Notes: generated by a model not told the origin, from the sequence alone. A stretch of DNA of 64,000 nucleotides from Alphaproteobacteria bacterium (GCA_017999645.1 JAGNLJ010000002.1:168757-232756), one strand, 5' to 3'. Shown: positions 37,213 through 47,383, numbered from the stretch's first letter. Numbers and translations are program-made.

Positions 37213-38649
37213 TTGCAGCGCCCGGGCCGCATAGCCGTTTCACTGGCCGCGGCTCTGCTGCTCGCAGTTCCCCTGTCCTATGGGGCCGCTAAAAAAGAGG
37301 CGGTCAAAGAAGAAGCTCCCGCCCGGCATAAAATTTTCAATGCCGAAACGTTTAAACTCGATAACGGTCTTGAGATCGTCGTCATTCCCAATCACCGCGC
37401 CCCCGTTATCACGCACATGGTCTGGTACAAGGTCGGCGCGGCGGACGAAAACCACGGTGTTTCGGGCGTTGCGCATTTTCTCGAGCATTTAATGTTTAAA
37501 GGCTCTGAAGGACTTAAGCCCGGCGAGTTTTCGGAAAAAATCCGCTCGCTCGGCGGCAACGACAATGCTTTCACCGGGCAGGACTACACCGCCTATCACC
37601 AATCGATTTCAGTCGACCAGCTTGAGACCGTGATGAAAATGGAAGCGGGCCGTATGCGCGGTTTAAATCCGCCGCTGGAACAGGTTACATCTGAAAATAA
37701 AGTCATCCTTGAAGAACGCCGCCAGCGCACAGATAACGACCCACGTGCGCGTTTCGCCGAACAACTCAATGCTGCTCTCTATATCAATCACCCTTACGGC
37801 AATCCTATCATCGGCTGGGCCGATGAAATGGCCGCGCTGACATGGGAGAAGTGCAAAAACTTTTATGACCGCTGGTATGGCCCGAACAATGCGATCCTCG
37901 TCGTATCGGGCGATGTGACCGGGCAGCAGGTTTACGATCTCGCCAAGAAAATTTATGGGCCACTTAAGCCTGTTCCGCTGCCGGAGCGCGTCAGAGCCGC
38001 CGTTCCGCCGCTGGAAGCGTCCGTGACTGTGCGACTTGAAGATGAAACCGTGCATCAAGCATTAGTGCAAAAAGCCTTTATCGTGCCGAGCTATCATCAG
38101 AATGCGAAAGAGTCTCTTGCCCTGCAGGTTCTTGAGGAATTGATGGGCGGTGGGCCGACATCGCGCCTTTATAAAGCGCTCGTGGTCGAGCAGAAAATCG
38201 CGACCAGTGCCGGGTTGTCGTACCAGGGTTCCATGTGGAGTGATGGCGACCTTGATCTCTACGCCACCCCCCTGCCCGGGCAGAAGCCGGAAGATGTCGT
38301 GGCGGCACTTGACGAACAAATCAGGCTACTGGTTAAAAATGGTATCCCTGAAGCGGAACTCAGCGAAGCCCTGACGCGTATGCAGGCTGAAGCGGTTTAT
38401 GCACGCGATAGCCTGAGCGGTCCGGCGATGATTTTTGGCTATTCACTGGCAACAGGCGCAACAATCGACGATGTCGAATACTGGCAGTACAACATTGCAG
38501 CTGTTACCGCCGACGACATTCTGGCCGTGGCCAAAAAATATCTCGATCCTGACAATGCGCAGAAACGCCCGCCTGTAACGGGCTATCTTCTGCCCAAGGA
38601 AAAACCTGTAGAAACATCGCCCACACCGGCTGAACAGGCGGCGCCATGA
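37213..38649 (+). CDS. M16 family zinc peptidase, active-site copy
   Basis: A 478-residue exported M16 peptidase. The signal peptide is IAVSLAAALLLAVPLSYGA. The inverted zinc motif HxxEH is present (VAHFLEHLMFKG), and the downstream Glu lies in SENKVILEERRQR. The C-terminal M16C half contains GGGPTSRLYKALVVEQ. The start is TTG at 37213, directly after the stop codon of the DUF3035 gene, with GGAG 6 nt upstream; no ATG in frame would keep the signal peptide. It overlaps the next M16 gene by 4 nt. Confidence 0.92.
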   Translation: MQRPGRIAVSLAAALLLAVPLSYGAAKKEAVKEEAPARHKIFNAETFKLDNGLEIVVIPNHRAPVITHMVWYKVGAADENHGVSGVAHFLEHLMFKGSEGLKPGEFSEKIRSLGGNDNAFTGQDYTAYHQSISVDQLETVMKMEAGRMRGLNPPLEQVTSENKVILEERRQRTDNDPRARFAEQLNAALYINHPYGNPIIGWADEMAALTWEKCKNFYDRWYGPNNAILVVSGDVTGQQVYDLAKKIYGPLKPVPLPERVRAAVPPLEASVTVRLEDETVHQALVQKAFIVPSYHQNAKESLALQVLEELMGGGPTSRLYKALVVEQKIATSAGLSYQGSMWSDGDLDLYATPLPGQKPEDVVAALDEQIRLLVKNGIPEAELSEALTRMQAEAVYARDSLSGPAMIFGYSLATGATIDDVEYWQYNIAAVTADDILAVAKKYLDPDNAQKRPPVTGYLLPKEKPVETSPTPAEQAAP

Positions 38650-39995
38650 AAATAATTCCTGCGCTCCTGATTTTATTCATCGCCTTCCCGGCCCATGCAC
38701 GGGACAAGGTGCTCGACATCCAGCAAGTCACCAGCCCCGGCGGCATCAAGGCGTGGCTCGTGGAAGATCACAGCGTGCCAGTCATCGCCATGCAATTCGG
38801 CTTCCGCGGTGTTGGCGGCGCGCTCGATCCCGCCGATAAACAGGGTTTGTCGCGCATGCTGTCCAATACACTGGACGAAGGCGCAGGTGAACTGGATTCG
38901 CAGTCCTTCCAGAAAGAGCTGCGTGATCTTTCGATTGCGCTGAGCTTCGGTTCAGACCGCGACGATTTTTCCGGCTCATTGAAAACTTTGAGCCAGAATA
39001 AAAAGCGCGCTTTTGAACTCACGGCGCTTGCCCTTACAAAACCCCGCTTCGATGAGGAACCCGTCAAACGTATGCGCGAGGCAAACCAGAGCCGCATCCG
39101 CTCCTCGCTCACCGATCCGGACTGGATGACGGCACGGATCATGAATGACCGGGCTTTTGAAGGCCATGTTTATTCGCAGAACAGCGGCGGCTCGCTCTCC
39201 AGCCTTGAGAAAATCGGCCCGGAAGATTTGCGCGCGTTTCATAAAAACAATATCGGCAAAAACAACCTTGTCGTTGCCGTTGCAGGCGACATGACGAAAG
39301 AGGAACTGGCCGCAACGCTTGATAACGTGTTCGGCAAACTGCCGGATGTCACGCCGCCCGTACAAGCACCCGACATCGCCCTGCAAAATGCAGGCAAGGT
39401 TTTCGTATTCAAGAAAGATATTCCGCAGACAATCGTTGAAATGATGCAGCCCGGCATCGACCGCCATCACCCTGATTATCAACTCGCGCAGGTTATGAAT
39501 TTTGTTCTGGGATCGTCTGGTTTCGGTTCGCGCCTGACCGAAGAAATCCGCGAAAAGCGCGGCCTCACCTATGGTATCTACAGCTACTTCATCGACATGA
39601 AGCATTTCGACGGGTTGCAGGTTTCCACATCGACCGAGACCAAGAATACCGCCGAAATGATTTCGCTTGTAAAAGCTGAATGGGAAAAAATGAAGAACGA
39701 GCCTATTAGCGAACAGGAACTTCAGGATGCCAAATCCTATCTTATCGGCTCACTGCCTCTCAGCCTGACCTCGACAGACGATATTGCGGGCCTCCTACTT
39801 TCACTGCAAATGGACGATATGCCTATCGATTACCTTGAACAGCGCGAGGATAAAATCAAAAACGCCACGACGGCGGACGTACAGCGGGTTGCGAAGGAAC
39901 TGCTCGATTCCAGTAAGATGATCACGGTTCTGACGGGGAGTCCTGAAAATATTTCAGGCACCGTGCCGATTGAGAAACTACCCAATGTCGAATAA
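38646..39995 (+). CDS. M16 family peptidase, catalytically inactive copy
   Basis: A 449-residue exported M16-like protein (signal peptide LLILFIAFPAHA). The zinc motif is replaced: where HxxEH is expected there is QGLSRMLSNTLDEGA, so it should be inactive. The C-terminal half keeps SSGFGSRLTEEIREKRGLTYGIYS, the arginine-tyrosine motif used for substrate binding. Paired active and inactive M16 proteins usually act as a heterodimer. It overlaps pgi by 11 nt. Confidence 0.92.
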   Translation: MKIIPALLILFIAFPAHARDKVLDIQQVTSPGGIKAWLVEDHSVPVIAMQFGFRGVGGALDPADKQGLSRMLSNTLDEGAGELDSQSFQKELRDLSIALSFGSDRDDFSGSLKTLSQNKKRAFELTALALTKPRFDEEPVKRMREANQSRIRSSLTDPDWMTARIMNDRAFEGHVYSQNSGGSLSSLEKIGPEDLRAFHKNNIGKNNLVVAVAGDMTKEELAATLDNVFGKLPDVTPPVQAPDIALQNAGKVFVFKKDIPQTIVEMMQPGIDRHHPDYQLAQVMNFVLGSSGFGSRLTEEIREKRGLTYGIYSYFIDMKHFDGLQVSTSTETKNTAEMISLVKAEWEKMKNEPISEQELQDAKSYLIGSLPLSLTSTDDIAGLLLSLQMDDMPIDYLEQREDKIKNATTADVQRVAKELLDSSKMITVLTGSPENISGTVPIEKLPNVE

Positions 39996-41508
39996 TCCGC
40001 AGCAATCGCGGGAATGGAAAGCCCTGCAGGCACACGCAAAGGCAATCCACGGCTTGCATATGCGCGATTTATTCGCCAAGGATGCGAAACGATTCAACGC
40101 TCTTCATTTGCGCACCAACGGCCTTACTTTCGATTATTCGCGCAATCTCATTACCTCCGAAACGCTGAAACTGCTTATTGATCTCGCAAAAACCGCAGGC
40201 GTTGCTTCGTGGCGAGACAGAATGTTCGCGGGTGAAAAAATAAATATAACCGAGGGGCGCGCTGCACTTCACCCGGCGCTACGCGGATCGGGCAATTCTT
40301 CTCTTAAAATCGATGAAGAAAATATCAATGATTTTGTCCAGAAATCTCTGGCCCAAATTGAATCGATTAGCAAAAAAATACGTGCCGATAAAAATATAAC
40401 CGATGTCATCAATATCGGTATTGGCGGGTCAGATCTCGGCCCGCGCATCGTTTATGAAACACTGCAATCTTTCAATGACGGTCCACGCATTCATTTCGTT
40501 TCAAATGTCGATGGTGCGCGCATTACAACAGTTTTGAAGAGTTTAAAACCCAGCAGTACGGCTTTTATCGTAACATCGAAAACATTTTCCACGATGGAAA
40601 CTCTGACGAATGCGTTAACGGCTAAAGATTGGGCGAAAACCACAAAAAACTTTTATGCCGTTTCATCTAATACAGAAGCGGCGAAATCTTTTGGTGTCGC
40701 GAAGGAAAACATCTTGCCGATGCGCGACTGGATCGGCGGGCGCACGAGCGTGTGGTCTACGGTCGGCTTGCCGATTGCTATTGCAGCGGGTTTTGAAAAC
40801 TTCAAAACTTTTCTGGCCGGGGCCAAGGCAATGGATGATCATTTCCGAGAGGCCGAATTCGAAAAAAATATTCCCGTCCTTATGGGCCTTCTTGCCATCT
40901 GGTACAGGAATTTCATGGATTACCGCACGCACGCAATTCTCCCTTATGCGCATAATTTGCGGAAATTTCCTGCCTTCATCCAGCAGCTCGATATGGAATC
41001 GAACGGCAAATCGGTAGACCGCGACGGCAATGATATCGATTATAAAACCGGGCCGATTATTTTTGGCGAGACAGGCACGAATGCACAGCACGCGTTCATG
41101 CAGCTCATGCACCAAGGCATGGATATCATCCCCGCTGATTTCATTATCGTAAAAAATCCAGATCACGACCTCGGCGATCATCACCGCAAACTAAACGCCA
41201 ATGCACTGGCGCAAGCCCAGGCCCTGATGCAGGGCCGTGAAAAAGCCGACAAGCCGTACAAGAAATTCGATGGTAACCGCCCCAGCTCTACCCTGCTACT
41301 GGACCGTCTCGATCCATGGCACCTTGGTATGCTGCTCGCGCTCTATGAACACCGCATGTTCGTTCAGGGAATTATCTGGAATATCAACAGCTTCGACCAG
41401 TGGGGCGTTGAACTGGGCAAGACCCTCGCAAATGAAATCCTGGCGCCCGGCGCGCACCCCACAGCCGATCAGACAACGCTCGCCCTGATGCAAATACTTG
41501 AAGAGTAA
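39985..41508 (+). CDS. pgi: Glucose-6-phosphate isomerase
   Basis: Pgi interconverts glucose-6-phosphate and fructose-6-phosphate. The protein is 507 residues from ATG 39985; a TTG five codons upstream is less likely. Motifs: NIGIGGSDLGPRIVYE, VTSKTFSTMETLTNA, MRDWIGGRTSVWSTVGLP, the Glu in QQLDMESNGKSVDR, GETGTNAQHAFMQLMHQG with the catalytic His, and the Lys in VELGKTLANEI. It overlaps the second M16 gene. Confidence 0.97.
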   Translation: MSNNPQQSREWKALQAHAKAIHGLHMRDLFAKDAKRFNALHLRTNGLTFDYSRNLITSETLKLLIDLAKTAGVASWRDRMFAGEKINITEGRAALHPALRGSGNSSLKIDEENINDFVQKSLAQIESISKKIRADKNITDVINIGIGGSDLGPRIVYETLQSFNDGPRIHFVSNVDGARITTVLKSLKPSSTAFIVTSKTFSTMETLTNALTAKDWAKTTKNFYAVSSNTEAAKSFGVAKENILPMRDWIGGRTSVWSTVGLPIAIAAGFENFKTFLAGAKAMDDHFREAEFEKNIPVLMGLLAIWYRNFMDYRTHAILPYAHNLRKFPAFIQQLDMESNGKSVDRDGNDIDYKTGPIIFGETGTNAQHAFMQLMHQGMDIIPADFIIVKNPDHDLGDHHRKLNANALAQAQALMQGREKADKPYKKFDGNRPSSTLLLDRLDPWHLGMLLALYEHRMFVQGIIWNINSFDQWGVELGKTLANEILAPGAHPTADQTTLALMQILEE

Positions 41509-41602
41509 ACCTTAATATTCGTTCTATTTTAACCCTTCCTGCCTTAAAATTTTAGCCATAGGGAAGAATATCCCGACCCACGCGAAGGACCGCGAAAGGC
41601 AC

Positions 41603-42904
41603 ATGAGAGATCACGTACCCGATCCGACCGATTTGCCGTCCGTCAGCCAGGAAACCCTGGATGAGGCGATAAAGAAGCACGCCATGTATCTGCGCGGCGA
41701 ACAGGGCGGCGCGCGTTGCGTCATTCAATACCGCAATCTTTCCCATCTCGATTTTCGCGGTGCCGATTTTTCACAGGCCGATTTTGCCGGTTGCCTGATC
41801 ATTCATGCTTCGCTTTCAGCATGTAAATTCTCCGGCGCGAGTTTTTTCGGTTGCGACATGAGAAATTCCGACTTATCCGATGCCAACCTTACGCGCGCGG
41901 ATTTACGCGGCGCGTATCTGGCGGGTGCTGACCTGACAAGCGCGATCCTGAAGGAAGCCGATTTGCGCGAAGGCAAAATCATGAAGCGCGACGAGAAGGG
42001 CGTAATGGCTGACCGCCGCCGTTCCGGGGGCGTTGGCGCGAAAACGGTTCTGACCGGGGCGAAACTGACCGACACCAACATGACAGGCGTGCAGGCGATT
42101 GCCGCAGATTTCACAGATGCCGATCTTTCCGGCGTTACGATGACCAATGCAAATATGCGCGGCGTCAGCTTCGAAGGCGCAAACCTTGCCGACACCGATA
42201 TGAGCGGCTCTGACCTCACCTCCGTCAATATGCGCTCCTCGATCATCGCGGGAACCGTGATGGACGACGTGGAAAAGCAGGACATCGACATGAGCGGCGC
42301 CGTGCTTGAGCGCGACATGGGCAGTAAACTTGAAAATCTCGGTAAGTCACTGCCGGAATTACTGGAGGAACACACACTCTGGGTTTCGACAGCGGGACGA
42401 CGCGGACGGCAGCTTGACTTAAGCGGCTATGATCTGCGCTCCGTGATTGATTTACGTACGTTTCCGCTGACGGCCATTCATGCCGTGGGCACAAATTTCC
42501 TGAATCAGGATTTGCGCCACGCAGAACTTCAGAGCGGGACGTTCGACCGCAGTGATTTTCGCGACTGCAATCTTGAAAAGGCGGATATGCGCGGCTCGAC
42601 ATTTAAATACGCACAGATGACGCGGACAAATTTATCAGGCGTCATGCTTTGCCCGTTGCAATTTAACAACCCGGATGGATCGAAACGTTTGCAACGCTCC
42701 GATCTTAGTGGAGCAAGTTTCCGTTACGCAAATTTCACAGATGCCGATTTGCGTGACTGCATACTTACGGGTGTCGATCTCAGCCACGCAGTGCTGCGGG
42801 GGTGCGACCTGCGCAGGAGCGACCTGACCGGCGCGATTCTGAAGGGCGCCATCCTTGAAGACGTCAAACTTGACGATGCGATCATCGATTTCAAGGCAAT
42901 CTGA
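41603..42904 (+). CDS. Pentapeptide-repeat protein
   Basis: A 433-residue protein with two blocks of pentapeptide repeats (A[DN]LxX), for example LDFRGADFSQADFAG, SDLSDANLTRADLRGAYLAG and, at the end, LRRSDLTGAILKGAILED. Each block should fold as a right-handed quadrilateral beta helix. A non-repeat segment of about 60 residues (near 215-290) joins them. No signal peptide. The function is unknown. It lies between pgi and mutL, as in several Rhodospirillales-like genomes. The 94-nt gap before it holds no obvious signal. Confidence 0.9.
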   Translation: MRDHVPDPTDLPSVSQETLDEAIKKHAMYLRGEQGGARCVIQYRNLSHLDFRGADFSQADFAGCLIIHASLSACKFSGASFFGCDMRNSDLSDANLTRADLRGAYLAGADLTSAILKEADLREGKIMKRDEKGVMADRRRSGGVGAKTVLTGAKLTDTNMTGVQAIAADFTDADLSGVTMTNANMRGVSFEGANLADTDMSGSDLTSVNMRSSIIAGTVMDDVEKQDIDMSGAVLERDMGSKLENLGKSLPELLEEHTLWVSTAGRRGRQLDLSGYDLRSVIDLRTFPLTAIHAVGTNFLNQDLRHAELQSGTFDRSDFRDCNLEKADMRGSTFKYAQMTRTNLSGVMLCPLQFNNPDGSKRLQRSDLSGASFRYANFTDADLRDCILTGVDLSHAVLRGCDLRRSDLTGAILKGAILEDVKLDDAIIDFKAI

Positions 42905-42980
42905 CTTATCCACACCCCCTTTTTCGTGATAATCGACGCCGCTGCTGACTTTTTGAGGGCTTTTCCGTTAGAGTCGGCCC

Positions 42981-44735
42981 ATGCGTATACGTTATTTGCC
43001 CGAAACCCTGATCAACCGGATTGCCGCCGGGGAAGTGATCGAGCGGCCTGCCGCTGCCGTCAAGGAACTCGTTGAAAACTCGATCGATGCAGGAGCGAGC
43101 CAGATCGATGTCGACATTCGTGAAGGCGGGAAAAGCCTGATTGTTGTCAGTGATGACGGTTTCGGAATGAGTCGTGAGGAGTTGAATGCCGCTCTTGATC
43201 GTCACGCAACGTCGAAACTTCCTGATGATAATCTACTGGATATCAAACATATGGGCTTCCGGGGCGAAGCATTACCATCCATCGCATCCGTCTCACGCCT
43301 GAAAATTTCAACACAGCAGGATAAAGAGGGCTGGGAGATTTCTGCGGAAGGCGGAAAAAAAGGTACGCCCTCGCCTTCGCCGCATCCATCCGGCACGAAA
43401 ATCGAGGTGCGGGATTTATTTTATGCAACGCCCGCGCGCCTGAAATTCCTTAAATCCGAGCGCGCAGAATATCTGGCTGTAAAGGATACAATCACGCGGC
43501 TTGCGATGGCGTTTCCGGCAATTGGTTTCCGGTTGACGAATGACGGGCGGGAATCATTGAATTTTCCGGCAGCGCAGACGCAAAGCCAGCGGCTGGCCGC
43601 CATCCTGGGGCGCGAGTTCGGCGATAATGCGCTGACGATCAACGCCGAACGTGAGGGCGTAAAGCTGGCGGGACTGGCCGGGCTGCCGACGCTCCACCGC
43701 GCGACCGGCCAGTATCAATATCTGTTCGTCAATGGACGCCCGGTGCGCGACAAGCTTTTGCACGGATGCGTGCGCGCGGCCTATGCCGATGTCATGGCGC
43801 GTGACCGGCACGGAATAGTCGCGCTGTTTTTGAATCTTTCCTCCCAGGATGTGGATGTGAACGTTCACCCGGCGAAGGCCGAAGTACGCTTCCGCGACGT
43901 TCAGAATGTGCGCGGACTAATCGTCAGTGCGCTGCGGCACGCCATTCACGAGGGCGGTTTCCGTTCCTCTTCGCATGTGTCGGCGCAAACGCTCAACAAG
44001 CTCCAGCCCGCGAATATTTCAATGCCTTTGTCACGGCCTATGCCAACTGCATACGGAAATTTGGCGGAAGCGCCTGCATTTCATTACGAACCGCGTATGG
44101 ATATAGCGCCTTCGGCGCGGGCGGAAATCGTGCCTGAAATTGAAACGGATTCTTATCCCCTCGGCGCAGCGCGGGCGCAGATTCATGAAAATTATATCAT
44201 CGCGCAAAGCGAAAATGGCCTTGTGATCATCGACCAGCACGCAGCGCATGAACGGCTTGTTTATGAGCGTTTTAAATCACAATTGGCCGATGGCGGCATT
44301 CAAAGACAGGGATTGCTGACACCCGAGATTGCCGAACTTGGTGAAGCGGAAACGAATGCCCTGCTCACCAGCAAGGATGAATTGTTCAAGGCAGGCCTTG
44401 AAATTGAATCCTTCGGAAAAGGCGCGGTGGCCGTGCAGGCGATCCCGGCCATTCTGTCAGGCCGCGCCGATACAATCCGGCTGCTGCGCGATCTGGCTGA
44501 TGAGATCATGGAAAATGAAAATGCCGATGGCGTGGAACAGCGCATTAACGCCATTCTCTCGACCATGGCCTGTCATGGTTCCGTACGCTCTGGCCGGAGG
44601 ATGAATGCCGATGAAATGAATGCTCTGCTGCGCCAGATGGAAAAAACGCCGATGTCGGGTCAGTGTAATCATGGCCGTCCGACTTATATTGAATTAAGCT
44701 TAAAAGATATCGAAAAACTTTTCGGGCGAAGATGA
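42981..44735 (+). CDS. mutL: DNA mismatch repair protein MutL
   Basis: MutL links mismatch recognition by MutS to strand removal. The 584-residue protein has the GHKL ATPase motifs NRIAAGEVIERPAAAVKELV, ENSIDAGAS and GFRGEALPSIASVS. The C-terminal domain holds DQHAAHERLVYE, which fits the endonuclease metal motif DQHA(x)2E(x)4E, and ends with CNHGRPT. So this MutL probably nicks DNA itself, as expected in a genome without MutH. It overlaps the next gene by 4 nt. Confidence 0.97.
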   Translation: MRIRYLPETLINRIAAGEVIERPAAAVKELVENSIDAGASQIDVDIREGGKSLIVVSDDGFGMSREELNAALDRHATSKLPDDNLLDIKHMGFRGEALPSIASVSRLKISTQQDKEGWEISAEGGKKGTPSPSPHPSGTKIEVRDLFYATPARLKFLKSERAEYLAVKDTITRLAMAFPAIGFRLTNDGRESLNFPAAQTQSQRLAAILGREFGDNALTINAEREGVKLAGLAGLPTLHRATGQYQYLFVNGRPVRDKLLHGCVRAAYADVMARDRHGIVALFLNLSSQDVDVNVHPAKAEVRFRDVQNVRGLIVSALRHAIHEGGFRSSSHVSAQTLNKLQPANISMPLSRPMPTAYGNLAEAPAFHYEPRMDIAPSARAEIVPEIETDSYPLGAARAQIHENYIIAQSENGLVIIDQHAAHERLVYERFKSQLADGGIQRQGLLTPEIAELGEAETNALLTSKDELFKAGLEIESFGKGAVAVQAIPAILSGRADTIRLLRDLADEIMENENADGVEQRINAILSTMACHGSVRSGRRMNADEMNALLRQMEKTPMSGQCNHGRPTYIELSLKDIEKLFGRR

Positions 44736-45283
44736 TGGAAGTTGTAACAGACGCAAATCAGAAAAAAATCGTCAGAATTTACGGCGCTTTCGGTGCTGGC
44801 CTCGTGTTTTCCATGGTACCGCTCTGGAGCGCGGCGTTTATATCAGCTGCTCTCATTGCCGGCGTTTTGATTATAGCCTATGTAGTACGCACGGATGCCG
44901 AACACGGCAGCTTGAGCGAAAATCACATGACGTTCATCATCCGCACCATCTGGATCGGCAGCTTGCTGGCCTTGATCACGACTACTGCGGCCAGTATTTA
45001 TTTCTTCAAAACGCTTGATAATGCACCGCTGCAGCCCTGCGCCGAGGCGATATTATCGCTGGCTTCAGGCATGAGCGACCCGGCGGCGATGGAAAGAACT
45101 ATCGATAACTTCATGGCCATGCCCTGCTGGGCAACTTATTGGCAGAAAAATCTCATGATTTTTATTATCGGCGGTGTGATCGCGGCCGGGCCGATCCTGA
45201 TTTATTTCCTTGTAAGATATATTCGTGGCCTGACACGCGCCATGAAAGGTTACCGCGTCGCCAACCCGAAGGTATGGTTCTAA
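44732..45283 (+). CDS. Small membrane protein downstream of mutL
   Basis: A 183-residue protein with four hydrophobic segments (about 16-31, 35-51, 70-92 and 140-162). The loop between the last two holds two cysteines (LQPCAE and AMPCWATYW). It ends in YRVANPKVWF. The layout resembles DUF4870-type membrane proteins, but the family is not certain. It overlaps mutL (ATGA) and the convergent ABC exporter gene by 4 nt. Confidence 0.75.
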   Translation: MMEVVTDANQKKIVRIYGAFGAGLVFSMVPLWSAAFISAALIAGVLIIAYVVRTDAEHGSLSENHMTFIIRTIWIGSLLALITTTAASIYFFKTLDNAPLQPCAEAILSLASGMSDPAAMERTIDNFMAMPCWATYWQKNLMIFIIGGVIAAGPILIYFLVRYIRGLTRAMKGYRVANPKVWF

Positions 45284-47082
45284 AGCGCGGCTTTTCCCGA
45301 GGGCATTCCGCCAATCAGGTCAAACGCCTGCATATCGTAAAGCTTGCGGTAATGCGATTCAGCGTTCGCCAGCAATTCACGGTGCGATCCCTGCTCTATG
45401 ATACGGCCACGGTCGAACACCAGGATACGGTCGGCGTCCTGAATGGTTGAAAGCCTGTGAGCGATTGTAATCGTCGTGCGGCCCTGCACCAGGTGCGCGA
45501 GCGCTTTCTGGATTAAATGCTCCGAAATGGAATCGAGACTTGATGTCGCCTCATCCAGTATCAGGATTTTTGCGTCAGCCAGAATGGCGCGTGCAATGGC
45601 GACGCGCTGGCGTTCACCGCCCGAAAGTTTGATGCCACGTTCGCCGACAAGCGTATCATAACCCAGTGGCAACCCTTCGATAAAATCATGGGCATAGGCT
45701 TTTTTCGCCGCGTCGATGATATCCTTCATCTTCGCATCAGGATTTCCGTACGCGATATTCGCCGACAATGAACGGTGGAACAGGATCGGGTCCTGAGGCA
45801 CCAGCGCGATGTTCTGGCGCAGGCTCTCCTGCGTTACACCGGCAATATTCTGGCCGTCGATGCGGATTTCACCACCATTGACGTCATATAAACGTTGAAT
45901 CAGCCGCACAAAGCTCGTTTTACCCGAACCAGACGGCCCGACCAGCGCGATTTTCTCACCCGGCCTGATCGTCAGGTCGAGATTTTCAAACAACGCCCGG
46001 CTCTGGGCCTTGTAAACGAAATTGACTTTATCAAAGACAATCTCGCCATCAGTGACCTTGATAGATCCGGCATCAGAGCGGTCACGCACCTCATCCTGGC
46101 GTTTCCAGAAGCCGATAATATCCTCCATGTCGCTGATCGAGCGCTGCAGGTTCGAAATATGCTGGCCGATATCGCGCATGTAACCGCCGACGATGAAATA
46201 ACTCGTGATCGCGAGTGCGATGTCACCGGGCGTGGCGCGGCCGTTCTTCCACATCCAGATGGTCATGGCGAGCATGCCGGTCGACATCACCATGCGCAGC
46301 AGGTTGCGGACGAAATTGGCCATCTCTGCCGTCACCCATGCCTTCTGCGAGCGCAAGCGCCACAGCGTTGCAACGCGTCCGAATGTACGCTCCTCGCGCA
46401 TTTCAGCGCCGAACGATTTAACCGTGGCGTTGCCTGTAATAATATCGGCTAATGTCGCGCCGACTTTCGTATCGGCCTTGGCAGACGCCTTGAAACGCGG
46501 CGCAAGGATATTCAGCGCCATCCAGATGCTGATAGCGGTATAGAGAACAATCATAAATGCAGCGAACATGCCGACCCACGGCAGCTTCACCAGCAGCATG
46601 CCGGTCATGGCAAACATGATGACGATAGCGGGCAAGAGCCCCATGAAAATCGTGTCGCCGTAAACGTCGAATGCCCACATACCGCGCGTGATTTTGCGCA
46701 CCGTACCGCCGGCAAAGGTATTTGCGTGCCAATCCGCCGAAAAACGCTGAACCTTGTGCATTGCATCCGTTACGATTTCATAGAGGCAGCGCACGGCGAA
46801 CCGCGCCCACAACGTAATGGACAACCAGCGGAGCGTATGGAAAGAGACACTGAGCGCGATATAAATGCCAAGATAACCCATCACCTCGCTCAAGGCGTCC
46901 TCGTCGCCAGGCGTATGGCCGGCGAGCGCATCGACGATCTTGCCCGTATAAATCGGGAAAATTGTATCGGCGAGCGTCGCTGTAATCATCAGGACGACAA
47001 GAAACAGCGCGGTTTTCGGGCGCTTGCGCCAGTAATGCCGCGAGAAGTTCCAGACGTCTCTATATCCAATTTTGTCTAACAT
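45280..47082 (-). CDS. ABC exporter (fused permease and ATPase)
   Basis: A 600-residue half-transporter: six membrane helices in residues 1-320, then the nucleotide-binding domain with Walker A GPSGSGKTSF, signature LSGGERQRVAIARAIL, Walker B ILILDEATSSLD and the switch His in IAHRLSTI. The substrate cannot be told from sequence; such proteins move lipids, drugs or peptides. It probably works as a homodimer. The gene stands alone and converges on the mutL operon. Confidence 0.93.
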   Translation of the reverse strand: MLDKIGYRDVWNFSRHYWRKRPKTALFLVVLMITATLADTIFPIYTGKIVDALAGHTPGDEDALSEVMGYLGIYIALSVSFHTLRWLSITLWARFAVRCLYEIVTDAMHKVQRFSADWHANTFAGGTVRKITRGMWAFDVYGDTIFMGLLPAIVIMFAMTGMLLVKLPWVGMFAAFMIVLYTAISIWMALNILAPRFKASAKADTKVGATLADIITGNATVKSFGAEMREERTFGRVATLWRLRSQKAWVTAEMANFVRNLLRMVMSTGMLAMTIWMWKNGRATPGDIALAITSYFIVGGYMRDIGQHISNLQRSISDMEDIIGFWKRQDEVRDRSDAGSIKVTDGEIVFDKVNFVYKAQSRALFENLDLTIRPGEKIALVGPSGSGKTSFVRLIQRLYDVNGGEIRIDGQNIAGVTQESLRQNIALVPQDPILFHRSLSANIAYGNPDAKMKDIIDAAKKAYAHDFIEGLPLGYDTLVGERGIKLSGGERQRVAIARAILADAKILILDEATSSLDSISEHLIQKALAHLVQGRTTITIAHRLSTIQDADRILVFDRGRIIEQGSHRELLANAESHYRKLYDMQAFDLIGGMPSGKAAL

Positions 47083-47203
47083 CGTTTATCTCAATAATTC
47101 GCAATCCGGTTCTTTAACCGGTCGTTACGCCTGAGAAAACTTGTCTTTTTTGGAAAGGTTTCAAGGTAACGGCCCGGTTGTTTTCCCGGGCGTAATACCC
47201 AGG

Positions 47204-47353
47204 TTAAGATTTGGCAGGCTCAGAAGGCTTTGGAGATCCGCAAGTAGTACGCTCCGCTTCCCGACGCTGCTCATCAAGCATAATCTGCGCCGCGACAACG
47301 TCACCGCCATGCGATTCGGAAAAGAGGACCTGTAATTCGAACGGATCTGCCAT
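47204..47353 (-). CDS. Small 49-residue protein
   Basis: A short frame starting MADPFELQVLFSESHGGDVV and ending PSEPAKS. A strong ribosome site (AGGAG, 9 nt before ATG 47353) supports translation. It lies 30 nt after the ATP12 gene in the same direction, so it may be the last gene of that operon. Downstream, GCCCGG-8 nt-CCGGGC (47172-47191) forms a hairpin without a U tract. No family is recognised; the sequence is acidic and helix-prone. Confidence 0.55.
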   Translation of the reverse strand: MADPFELQVLFSESHGGDVVAAQIMLDEQRREAERTTCGSPKPSEPAKS

Positions 47354-47383
47354 CTTGAGTTTCTCCTAAGCAAAGAAGTCAAA

